Below, one piece after another: positions 7,840-15,957 of a stretch of DNA of 64,000 nt (the stretch's first letter is position 1; each line of letters opens with the position of its first letter). The position numbers were made by a program, and so were the translations under genes. Where the stretch lies: assembly GCA_965221105.1 (NCBI GenBank), contig OZ244871.1:2294001-2358000 (forward strand). Reading direction: 5' to 3'. The notes under the pieces are model-generated. The model was not told the DNA's origin and did not search any database. It worked only from the letters and a program-made list of their open reading frames with translations. Origin of the DNA: GM7GCV1 sp965221105 (GTDB lineage Bacteria > Pseudomonadota > Gammaproteobacteria > Pseudomonadales > GM7GCV1).

Positions 7840-8059
7840 GGACGTGCATCACCGCCTCATCGGCGAGGGTTTGGACCTCGCCTTGGGAAAGCCCCTTGTT
7901 TCGTTTCCAGACCGAGTCGAGAGTTTCCCAGAATATTGCCTGCCGCACCGCACGGTCGACGAATCGCGACAAATCCCCTTTTTTGCCTCCGATTCTGGCA
8001 AGGTAGCTCCTCACGGAACGATCCGTGTCATTGGAAATGACAAGATTCCAGCGTGTCAT
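7823..8059 (-). CDS. Antitoxin partner of the PIN toxin
   Basis: A 78-residue protein (MTRWNLVISNDTDRSVRSYL) whose strand-helix-helix pattern and GKKGDLSRFVDRAVRQAIFW segment fit a ribbon-helix-helix antitoxin of the type paired with COG1569 PIN toxins. It precedes the toxin and overlaps it by 17 bases, the usual antitoxin-first order. It would bind the toxin and its own promoter. No clear operator is visible in 8060-8227. Confidence 0.65.
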   Translation of the reverse strand: MTRWNLVISNDTDRSVRSYLARIGGKKGDLSRFVDRAVRQAIFWETLDSVWKRNKGLSQGEVQTLADEAVMHVRASRS

Positions 8060-8227
8060 ATTGAGCCTCTATTGCGTATAAACACATAAACAGATTCTAG
8101 GTGAGACAACTTAAATTGTCACCAACAATGAGCAGTTCTCAACCCGGTGTTAAGTACCTTCGACCATCATTCTGCACTTAGCGAAGCGAAGTGGGGTCGC
8201 CGGAAGTCATGGCAACGGTGCAGTACG

Positions 8228-8935
8228 CTAGCCTCCGTAGAACGCCTCTATTTCAATCTGGTTGCGGCCGCTTCCCCTAGCACTGAGCACGGCAAAGGTG
8301 CTGCCGCTGCGTCGGCTGCAGCTGAGCTCCCTGCCAAGTTCATGCACTAGGCTCTTGCGATTCCACAGGCCCGTGAGTTCGTCAGTGCGGCTCAGGTTGG
8401 AAATCTCGGCACGCATTGCGCTGATCTGTTCCTCGTATACCTCGATGAGTATCTGCGGGTGGTCAAGCTGAACACGAGCTTTGCGAAGCTCCAGCAGCGT
8501 CATGACCTGTCTGGCAATCCGGCACAGGGTGTCTGTTTGAAATTCAGCAGGTTTGAATGGGCCGCTATGCATCACTTCGAGGGCGCCGAGCCGCTGACCG
8601 TCCTCGTAAATCAGCGGGACACCCATGTAGAAGTGGACATGGGGGTCATTGACCACGGTGCCCAGGTCTGCGTATTCCGGGTGAGCGCGGGCGTCCTCAA
8701 TGACCAAAGGTCCCGAATTGCGAATGGTTTGAACGGACAGCGAGGAATCCAGGGGCATCTCTTCCCTGTCGAAACCGGCGCAGGACTTGTACCAGACCCG
8801 GTCGGAATCGACCCGCGCGATAGCCGCCCAAGGTACCCTGAAGACAGCTGCGGAAAATTCTGTCAGGTCGTCGTATTCATGCTCCGGACCGGTATCATCG
8901 CATTGGACGCTGTCCCAAGGTGTGGCGCACTGATG
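8228..8935 (-). pseudogene. Truncated GAF-GGDEF signalling protein
   Basis: The frame can be followed on the minus strand from about 8935. A GAF domain is seen in EFSAAVFRVPWAAIARVDSD, then the motif IRNSGPLVIEDARAHPEYAD and YMGVPLIYEDGQRLGALEVM. A coiled linker leads into the start of a diguanylate cyclase domain (SRTDELTGLWNRKSL). The GGDEF domain stops about 35 residues later, before the GG[D/E]EF active-site loop, so it cannot make cyclic-di-GMP. The first ATG (8756-8758) lies inside the GAF domain, so the 5' end is also uncertain. Confidence 0.65.
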
Positions 8936-9393
8936 TGGTGCGTCTCGATAGCTGCCCGAGAAGTTTGGATTGATACCGCGGCAAAGACAAGTTGCACGAT
9001 CCTGCCCGGACCAGAGTTGTCGACAGGCTGGTCCATGACGGAAGAATTTTCATCTGGTCCGGTTGCCGCAACGGGGGCCAGTTACCGGGACATATTTGCC
9101 ACTTCATGGTAATCAGGGCTGGTGCCGTGAAGGGCTCCGGGGATCGAAACGGGACTGGTGCGACCCAGCCCATCTGGCGGTGCCGGCTAGTGGAAACAGG
9201 GCGCGCCCAGGAGTGATCCGCTGACACTGGTTCAGCCAAAATTGAAGTGATTGATGCGCACGACGCTCTATGGCACAATGCCGCCCCCTTCTGGGAGCGC
9301 CTTGAAACCCCTGCTCCCGTCAGACTTACGGGGCTTTCGGCAACAATCTGTATCTGAGGATTTCCTGTACGGAAGTCTTCTGCTGAGAAAATC
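8936..9393. other. Gap between the GAF-GGDEF remnant and tRNA-Leu
   Basis: I find no supported gene in these 458 bases. A promoter candidate for tRNA-Leu lies at 9251-9279. The rest, including openings on both strands, shows no recognisable motif. Confidence 0.4.
9251..9279 (+). promoter_or_regulatory. Candidate promoter for tRNA-Leu (and tig)
   Basis: TTGATG (9251-9256) and CACAAT (9274-9279) are separated by 17 bases and followed by a GC-rich discriminator (GCCGCCCCC), as in stringently controlled stable-RNA promoters. The tRNA lies about 110 bases downstream. Confidence 0.4.
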
Positions 9394-9478
<85 letters not shown>

Positions 9479-9517
9479 GAGCCCAGGAAGTCCGCAGCCG
9501 ATGATGTGAGGATAAGG

Positions 9518-10825
9518 ATGCACGTATCTGTTGAAGCGACCACTGGTTTGGAACGTCGACTGACGGTGAGCCTTCCAACCAGCGAGATTGATGTTCAGGT
9601 CGCTGAACGCCTTCAAAAGGCCCGGAAGACAGTGGTTATGAATGGTTTTCGCAAGGGCAAAGTGCCCATGAGCATTCTGCAGCAGCGGATTGGAGAGGGT
9701 GTCCGTCAGGAAGTCTTGGGCGAACTGATCAACAGGAGTTACGGTGAAGCCCTGATCCAGGAAGACATCCGACCTGCTGGCCAGCCTACCATTGAGCCGA
9801 TTGATACCGGGTCTGGCCCAGAGGATGACAGCTTCAGTTACACAGCCGTATTTGAAGTATACCCCCAAGTGCACATTGGTGCCCTGGACGCGATCAAGCT
9901 GGAAAAGGTCCAGGCTTCTGTGGAGGAATCGGATGTTGACGACATGGTGGAGAATCTGCGTGTGCAAAACAAATCCTGGGAGACTGTCGATCGGGCCGCC
10001 GCCGAGGGAGATACAGTGGTTATTGACTATGTGGGCACTGTTGACGGCGAGGAGTTTCCGGGAGGCAGCGCGGAGGAATCAAGCCTGGAGCTGGGAAGTG
10101 GCCTCATGATGCCCGGTTTCGAGTCCGGAATCCTGGGCATGAACACTGGCGAGACGCGTAATGTTGAAGTGACCTTTCCGGATGATTATCCAGAGGAAGA
10201 TCTCAGGGGTAAAGATGCCGAATTTGCCATTACCTTAAACGACGTCACAGAAGGCAGGTTGCCGGATATTGATGATGAATTTATCAGGGAGTTTGGCGAG
10301 GAGTCCGGGGAGTTGGAGGCGTTCCGCAGCAGTGTCCGTGCCAATATGGAGCTGGAACTGGAGAATAGGGTGCAGCTGTTTCTCAAAAATCAGGTCATGG
10401 ATGCGCTCTGTGATATCCATGAGTTTGAAGTGCCCAAAATCATGGTTGAAGAACAAATCATGCGGTTGAAACAGGGCCTGTTTCAGCCCTATGGTCGGGG
10501 TGCCGACATAGATCTGAGCCAGTTTCCCGACGAACCCTTTGTCGAACAGGCGCATAAGCGTGTCAAGCTCGGGTTGATTGTCTCCGAGCTGGTTTCTGTC
10601 GCTGAACTGTCTGCTGATGAGGAGTCCGTGCGGACGGAAATTTCGAAAATAGCCTCTACCTGCGAGGACCCGGAAGAAATGGAGATGTACTATTACAGTA
10701 ACGAGAATATGTACAGCAGTATTCAGTTGAAGGTACTGGAGGACCGGGTGATTGATCATGTCATCGAAGTGGCAGAGGTCAGGGACATCAAGCTGTCCTA
10801 CGCAGAATTGATGGAAAAGACCTGA
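9518..10825 (+). CDS. tig: Trigger factor
   Basis: This ribosome-bound chaperone and peptidyl-prolyl isomerase, 435 residues, has the three usual parts. The N-terminal ribosome-binding domain carries the signature GFRKGKVP (residues 43-50). The FKBP-type isomerase domain is at about 150-240 (DTVVIDYVGTVDGEEFPGG). The helical C-terminal chaperone arms follow. Start 9518 gives the standard MxVSVE beginning; an upstream in-frame start inside tRNA-Leu is rejected. The position ahead of clpP-clpX-lon is the classical cluster, linking nascent-chain folding to proteolysis. Confidence 0.97.
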   Translation: MHVSVEATTGLERRLTVSLPTSEIDVQVAERLQKARKTVVMNGFRKGKVPMSILQQRIGEGVRQEVLGELINRSYGEALIQEDIRPAGQPTIEPIDTGSGPEDDSFSYTAVFEVYPQVHIGALDAIKLEKVQASVEESDVDDMVENLRVQNKSWETVDRAAAEGDTVVIDYVGTVDGEEFPGGSAEESSLELGSGLMMPGFESGILGMNTGETRNVEVTFPDDYPEEDLRGKDAEFAITLNDVTEGRLPDIDDEFIREFGEESGELEAFRSSVRANMELELENRVQLFLKNQVMDALCDIHEFEVPKIMVEEQIMRLKQGLFQPYGRGADIDLSQFPDEPFVEQAHKRVKLGLIVSELVSVAELSADEESVRTEISKIASTCEDPEEMEMYYYSNENMYSSIQLKVLEDRVIDHVIEVAEVRDIKLSYAELMEKT

Positions 10826-10912
10826 AGCGCAGGTCTCATTCACACTGAACAGCCGGGTTGGGTGTGACCCGCTGTTCTATACTTCCAGTTGAGCCAGGTG
10901 TCGGGAGGCAAC

Positions 10913-11560
10913 ATGAATGTCACTATGAATCGGGACGCAGATCAGTCTGATCAGTTCGGGGGGCAGGAGCCCCAGGGGTTGGGGTTGATTCCTATCGTTG
11001 TGGAGCAGTCCTCCCGTGGTGAGCGCTCCTATGATATCTATTCACGATTGCTGAAGGAACGGGTCGTTTTTCTGGTCGGCCAGGTCGATGACCACACAGC
11101 CAATCTGGTCGTTGCGCAAATGCTGTTTCTGGAATCCGAGAACCCGGACAAGGATATACACCTCTACATCAATTCTCCGGGTGGTTCTGTGACGGCGGGC
11201 ATGTCGATCTACGACACCATGCAGTTCGTCAAACCGGATATCAGTACCATGTGCGTTGGTCAGGCCTGCAGTATGGGCGCATTTCTGCTGGCAGCCGGCA
11301 CCAAGGGCAAGCGCTACTGCCTGCCCAACAGCAGAACCATGATTCACCAGCCCAGTGGCGGTGCCCAAGGTCAGGCCTCGGATATTCATATCCAGGCTCA
11401 GGAAATTCTCAAAATTCGCGAACGCCTGAATGAAATCCTCGCTGAGCACACTGGTCAGGATGTCGAAAAAATCGCTCTGGACACCGAGCGCGATAATTTC
11501 ATGAGCGCCCAGGAGTCTCAAGAGTATGGCCTGATTGACGAAATTATCGCCACACGTTGA
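10913..11560 (+). CDS. clpP: ATP-dependent Clp protease proteolytic subunit
   Basis: This is a serine peptidase that forms the tetradecameric barrel partnered by ClpX. The 215-residue product holds the catalytic Ser at about 120 (QACSMGAFLL), His at about 145 (MIHQPSGG) and Asp near 194 (LDTERDN). The ATG at 10913 with GGGAGG upstream is preferred over a TTG at 10889. It begins with a short propeptide as in the family. clpX follows after 71 bases, so the two are probably co-transcribed. Confidence 0.97.
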   Translation: MNVTMNRDADQSDQFGGQEPQGLGLIPIVVEQSSRGERSYDIYSRLLKERVVFLVGQVDDHTANLVVAQMLFLESENPDKDIHLYINSPGGSVTAGMSIYDTMQFVKPDISTMCVGQACSMGAFLLAAGTKGKRYCLPNSRTMIHQPSGGAQGQASDIHIQAQEILKIRERLNEILAEHTGQDVEKIALDTERDNFMSAQESQEYGLIDEIIATR

Positions 11561-11631
11561 TCTTTACACCTCAGATCATTTGCTATAGCTTAGTCCAATC
11601 GCCTGACCAGAAAGCCAAGTTGCGGCCTCTT

Positions 11632-12921
11632 ATGCCTGACAAAAAAAACAGCAATTCAGAAGAAAACAAACTGCTTAACTGCTCGTTCTGCGGGAAAAGC
11701 CAGCACGATGTGCGCAAGCTGATCGCCGGCCCGTCGGTATTCATCTGTGACGAGTGTGTCGACCTGTGCAACGACATTATCCGTGAGGAAATTGAGGAAA
11801 GTGAGTCAGCTTCCGGCGGCGATTCCAGTCTGCCGGTTCCCAGGGAAATCAAGAAGATCCTGGGCGATTACGTCATCGGTCAGGAGCAGGCAAAAAAAGT
11901 CCTCTCCGTAGCGGTCTACAACCATTACAAGCGGCTCAGGGTGCCTCAAAAAAGCTCTGATGCAGCTGTTGAACTGGGCAAAAGCAACATATTGCTTGTT
12001 GGCCCCACGGGCTGTGGTAAAACGCTGCTTGCAGAGACCCTTGCCAGGCTTTTGAATGTCCCCTTTACCATCGCGGATGCCACCACTCTCACCGAGGCCG
12101 GTTATGTGGGCGAGGACGTCGAGAACATTATTCAGAAGCTGCTGCAGAAGTGTGACTACGATGTCGAAAAAGCACAGCGCGGCATTGTCTATATCGACGA
12201 GATTGACAAGATATCCCGTAAGGCAGATAACCCCTCCATCACCCGTGATGTCTCCGGGGAAGGGGTGCAGCAGGCGCTGCTCAAGCTGATTGAGGGCACC
12301 GTGGCGTCCGTGCCTCCACAGGGAGGGCGAAAGCATCCACAACAGGAGTTTCTGCAGGTTGATACCACCGATATTCTTTTTGTGTGTGGTGGTGCCTTTG
12401 CCGGGCTCGACAAGGTGATACGTGATCGGACGGAGAAGGGCGGAATTGGCTTCGGTGCGGAGGTCAAGGGGATGGATGACGCGCTGAGCCTGGGCGAGGT
12501 ATTCAGCAGCGTGGAGCCTGGGGACCTGATCAAGTACGGTCTTATTCCGGAGTTCGTTGGGCGGTTGCCGGTCATCGCAACCCTTGAAGAACTTGATGAG
12601 GATGCATTGATTCGCATACTGACCGAACCGAACAATGCATTGACCAAGCAGTATGCCAAGCTCTTCGAGATGGAAGATGTCGAACTGGATTTCCGCGAAG
12701 ACGCACTGCAAGCGATTGCTGCCAGTGCTCTGCAACGCAAGACGGGTGCCCGTGGCTTGAGGTCAATACTTGAGTCAGTGCTGCTTGATACCATGTACCA
12801 GATTCCCTCACTTCCCGACGTGGTGAAGGTGGTCATTGATGCGAGCGTCATCAAGGGTGAAAGCGACCCGATACTTGTGTACGAAACCACGAGTCAGGCT
12901 CAGGCCGGATCGGAAGAATAA
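11632..12921 (+). CDS. clpX: ATP-dependent Clp protease ATP-binding subunit
   Basis: This AAA+ unfoldase, 429 residues, delivers substrates to ClpP. The N-terminal zinc-binding domain has Cys at 17, 20, 39 and 42 (CSFCGK ... CDEC). Walker A (GPTGCGKT) is near residue 123, and the pore and sensor motifs (GYVGEDVE, GGAFAGLDKVI) and the VPPQGGRKHP loop are present. The start MPDKKNSNSEE at 11632 is chosen because it gives the family's short N-terminus; the in-frame start at 11557 would add an unusual leader overlapping clpP. Confidence 0.97.
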   Translation: MPDKKNSNSEENKLLNCSFCGKSQHDVRKLIAGPSVFICDECVDLCNDIIREEIEESESASGGDSSLPVPREIKKILGDYVIGQEQAKKVLSVAVYNHYKRLRVPQKSSDAAVELGKSNILLVGPTGCGKTLLAETLARLLNVPFTIADATTLTEAGYVGEDVENIIQKLLQKCDYDVEKAQRGIVYIDEIDKISRKADNPSITRDVSGEGVQQALLKLIEGTVASVPPQGGRKHPQQEFLQVDTTDILFVCGGAFAGLDKVIRDRTEKGGIGFGAEVKGMDDALSLGEVFSSVEPGDLIKYGLIPEFVGRLPVIATLEELDEDALIRILTEPNNALTKQYAKLFEMEDVELDFREDALQAIAASALQRKTGARGLRSILESVLLDTMYQIPSLPDVVKVVIDASVIKGESDPILVYETTSQAQAGSEE

Positions 12922-12947
12922 GCCTCAGGCGGTTCCGTCTCGCTGCC

Positions 12948-12976
12948 CTTGTAAAAGGGTGGTTGCGCCCCAATTT
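12948..12976 (+). promoter_or_regulatory. Sigma32-like heat-shock promoter for lon
   Basis: CTTGTAA (12948-12954) and CCCCAATTT (12968-12976) are spaced by 13 bases, close to the heat-shock consensus CTTGAAA-N11-15-CCCCATNT. It lies in the 99-base gap before lon, a known heat-shock gene in other Gammaproteobacteria. Confidence 0.6.
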
Positions 12977-13020
12977 CTTCTGGTACCCCTTCGTACTCGA
13001 AACTGGTTTTTTGGCGCTCT

Positions 13021-15429
13021 ATGAAAACATATCCTTTTTCCAAGGAAGATAGTCTCCCCCTGATTCCTCTGAGGGATGTGGTCGTCTACCCTGAAATGGT
13101 AATCCCGCTTTTTGTTGGCCGCGAAAAGTCGGTTCAGGCGATAGAGTGTGCCGTTGAACATACCAGCAAGCAGCTCCTTCTGGTTGCCCAGCACGAAGCG
13201 TCGGTCGACGACCCTGACAACGATCAGATCTACGCCACAGGCACTTTGGCGAACATTTTGCAAATGCTCAAGCTGCCAGATGGAACCCTCAAGATTCTGG
13301 TCGAAGGCCAGGAGCGAGTGGCCATTTCTTCAGTGCAGCTCGTAGAGGATGCCTACTTGGTTGCTGGCTACCAGATTGTTCAGGATATCGAACCAAGTGA
13401 ACCAGAGGCCAGTGTTCTGGTGGAAACGCTCAGACAGGAATTGACCGTCTATGCTGAAGCCAGCAAAAAGCTTCCACGCGAAGTCCTGACCTCAATTAAT
13501 GACATTCAACGACTGCCAGTGATGGTCGACAGCATCGCGACCCATCTGTCTGTCGAACTTGCCTTGAAACAACAGGTTCTTGAGACTCTCGATGTAGTGG
13601 AGCGGGCGGAATCTGTTCTGGGTATGCTGGATATAGAAACTGACGTTCAGCAGGTAGATAAAAAAATTCGCTCGCGGGTGAAAAAGCAAATGGAAAAAAG
13701 CCAGCGCGAGTACTATCTGAATGAGCAGATGAAGGCCATCCAGAAGGAATTGGGTGATATTGAGGGTGGTGCCAACGAGTTCGATGATCTTGAGGCAAAA
13801 ATAAAAGAAGCGAAGATGCCAGCGCCCGCGCTGGATAAGACAATCGCCGAACTCAGCAAAATGAAATTGATGTCTCCCATGTCGGCCGAGGCATCAGTAC
13901 TGCGCAATTACATCGACTGGATGGTGTCCGTGCCATGGCACAAGAAAACCCGCCTGCGTCACGATCTTGAAAAAGCGGAGGAGATTCTTGAGACCGACCA
14001 CTACGGTCTTGAGGAAGTCAAAGAGCGCATTCTGGAATTTCTCGCAGTTCAGAAACGGGTAAAAAAGCTTCGTGGACCCATACTGTGCCTGGTGGGGCCT
14101 CCCGGAGTTGGCAAAACTTCGCTGGGAGAGTCCATTGCCAGGGCGACCAATCGCAAGTTCGTCCGCATGTCATTGGGGGGCATGCGTGACGAGGCTGAAA
14201 TTCGAGGGCATCGTCGAACGTACATAGGCTCCATGCCGGGGAAAATTGCGCAAAAACTTGCCAAGGTCGCTGTCAAAAATCCCCTCTTCCTGCTGGATGA
14301 GATTGACAAAATGGGCATGGATTTCAGAGGAGATCCGGCCTCGGCGCTATTGGAAGTGCTCGACCCGGAACAGAACAACTCATTTAATGACCACTATCTG
14401 GAAGTGGACTACGATCTCTCGGAAGTGATGTTTGTCTGCACAGCAAATTCCATGAACATTCCCGGCCCCCTGCTCGACCGGATGGAAGTCATTCGCCTGC
14501 CGGGCTACACCGAGGACGAGAAAATTGCCATTGCAGAACGCTATCTCCTGCCCCGTCAATCCAAAGCCAATGGCTTGAAATCAGATGAGATTGATTTGAG
14601 CAGTGACGTATTGCGCAAGGTCATTCGCAATTATACAAAGGAAGCCGGAGTTCGCGGCTTTGACCGGGAGATCGCCAAGCTGTGCCGCAAAGTGGTTATG
14701 AAGAACAGCACGGCCGCCAAGCCTGAGCGACAGGAACTGGACATTGAACAGCTCCATGAATATCTCGGTGTGGAAAAGTTCAGCTACGGGGTAGCGGAAA
14801 ACACCAATCGCATCGGGCAGGTGACTGGCCTGGCCTGGACGCAGGTCGGCGGGGAAATTCTGACCATCGAAGCTTCCTCAGTCGAGGGGACAGGAAAGAT
14901 TATAAAGACCGGTTCCCTTGGCGACGTTATGCAGGAATCAATTCAGGCGGCCCTGACAGTGGTGCGGGGCCGCGCAGAGTCGCTGAGCATTCCAGCAGAT
15001 ACCTTCAACACCAGGGATATCCATATCCATGTACCGGAAGGTGCTACACCCAAAGACGGTCCTAGTGCAGGTGTTGGAATGGCTACGGCACTGGTCTCTG
15101 AACTGGCTGGAATTGCCGTGCGTTCGGATGTTGCCATGACCGGAGAAATTACGCTGAGAGGGGAAGTTTTGTCGATCGGCGGGATCAAGGAAAAGCTGCT
15201 GGCTGCTCACAGGGCAGGTATCAAGACAGTCATCATTCCAGAAGAGAATAAAAAGAATTTGGCAGAAGTTCCCGACAACATCAAGCAGGATTTGGAAATT
15301 CTGAGTGCAAAATGGATTGATGAGGTGCTGGAAATCGCACTCGAAGCCTTGCCCGTACCGTCCGAAAATACACCAAAACAATCCAAGAAGGCAAAAAGGT
15401 CGGGTGAAGCAAGACCTCGCGCACACTAG
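13021..15429 (+). CDS. lon: Lon protease
   Basis: This ATP-dependent serine protease of 802 residues degrades misfolded and regulatory proteins. It has an N-terminal substrate-binding LAN domain (LPLIPLRDVVVYPEMVIPLF) and a coiled helical region rich in Lys and Glu (YYLNEQMKAIQKELG). The AAA+ domain has Walker A GPPGVGKTS near residue 358. The C-terminal protease domain carries the Ser-Lys dyad, with Ser in GPSAGVGM (~681) and Lys in KEKLLAAHR (~724). The length matches family A Lon proteins. The short basic tail is unremarkable. A heat-shock promoter lies upstream and hupB follows. Confidence 0.97.
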   Translation: MKTYPFSKEDSLPLIPLRDVVVYPEMVIPLFVGREKSVQAIECAVEHTSKQLLLVAQHEASVDDPDNDQIYATGTLANILQMLKLPDGTLKILVEGQERVAISSVQLVEDAYLVAGYQIVQDIEPSEPEASVLVETLRQELTVYAEASKKLPREVLTSINDIQRLPVMVDSIATHLSVELALKQQVLETLDVVERAESVLGMLDIETDVQQVDKKIRSRVKKQMEKSQREYYLNEQMKAIQKELGDIEGGANEFDDLEAKIKEAKMPAPALDKTIAELSKMKLMSPMSAEASVLRNYIDWMVSVPWHKKTRLRHDLEKAEEILETDHYGLEEVKERILEFLAVQKRVKKLRGPILCLVGPPGVGKTSLGESIARATNRKFVRMSLGGMRDEAEIRGHRRTYIGSMPGKIAQKLAKVAVKNPLFLLDEIDKMGMDFRGDPASALLEVLDPEQNNSFNDHYLEVDYDLSEVMFVCTANSMNIPGPLLDRMEVIRLPGYTEDEKIAIAERYLLPRQSKANGLKSDEIDLSSDVLRKVIRNYTKEAGVRGFDREIAKLCRKVVMKNSTAAKPERQELDIEQLHEYLGVEKFSYGVAENTNRIGQVTGLAWTQVGGEILTIEASSVEGTGKIIKTGSLGDVMQESIQAALTVVRGRAESLSIPADTFNTRDIHIHVPEGATPKDGPSAGVGMATALVSELAGIAVRSDVAMTGEITLRGEVLSIGGIKEKLLAAHRAGIKTVIIPEENKKNLAEVPDNIKQDLEILSAKWIDEVLEIALEALPVPSENTPKQSKKAKRSGEARPRAH

Positions 15430-15466
15430 TAGTTTTTGTCCTGGAATGCGTCTTTTCCGAAAATTC

Positions 15467-15496
15467 TTGACCTGCAACTTTAAGTCTTGGTATAAA
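15467..15496 (+). promoter_or_regulatory. Sigma70 promoter for hupB
   Basis: TTGACC (15467-15472) and TATAAA (15491-15496) lie 18 bases apart, about 100 bases before the hupB start, in the gap after lon. This gives hupB its own strong promoter, as expected for an abundant nucleoid protein. Confidence 0.6.
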
Positions 15497-15593
15497 GCTG
15501 TACAGCCTTTTCTGCCCTCTAGATGGTTCGATGAGGCTTCAATCGGGTTGGGGTAATAACCATCTTCAATTAGGACAAACCAAGGTAAAGCAA

Positions 15594-15866
15594 GTGAATA
15601 AAAGTGAACTTATCGATGTGATTGCCGACTCAGCAGACATATCAAAGGCTAAGGCAGGGGCTGCACTTGATGCTGTAGTCAGTGGAATTACCGGTGCGTT
15701 GCAATCAGGCGATACTGTTTCTCTGGTTGGTTTTGGAACATTTTCAGTGAAATCCAGGGCTGCCAGAACCGGTCGCAATCCGCAGACTGGCGACACAATC
15801 CAGATTGCTGCTTCCAATGTGCCTGGCTTCAAAGCTGGCAAGGCGCTCAAAGACGCAGTGAATTAA
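15594..15866 (+). CDS. hupB: DNA-binding protein HU-beta
   Basis: A 90-residue histone-like protein that bends and compacts DNA. It starts with GTG (MNKSELIDVIADSADIS), has the SLVGFGTFSVKSRAARTGRN saddle and DNA-arm region and the PGFKAGKALKDAV C-terminal helix. The length is exactly that of HU. Upstream in-frame starts are rejected because all HU proteins begin MNKSEL or MNKTEL. It is followed by a strong terminator. Confidence 0.96.
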   Translation: MNKSELIDVIADSADISKAKAGAALDAVVSGITGALQSGDTVSLVGFGTFSVKSRAARTGRNPQTGDTIQIAASNVPGFKAGKALKDAVN

Positions 15867-15896
15867 GCCTCTCCTCCGCATACAGTATTTTCAGGG

Positions 15897-15924
15897 AAAG
15901 GGCGCATGTGGGTGCGCCCTTTTC
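15897..15924 (+). terminator. Intrinsic terminator after hupB
   Basis: AAAGGGCGCA (15897-15906) and TGCGCCCTTT (15913-15922) form a perfect 10-bp stem with a 6-base loop, with the T-run forming the end of the stem and continuing one base. It separates hupB from ppiD. Confidence 0.8.
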
Positions 15925-15957
15925 TATGTTGATCGTCTCGCTTTTTGACTGTTCCAC

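Noticed and set aside
8459..9112. Open frame of 217 codons on the plus strand over the GAF-GGDEF gene
   Set aside because: It is antisense to recognisable GAF sequence and has no motif of its own.
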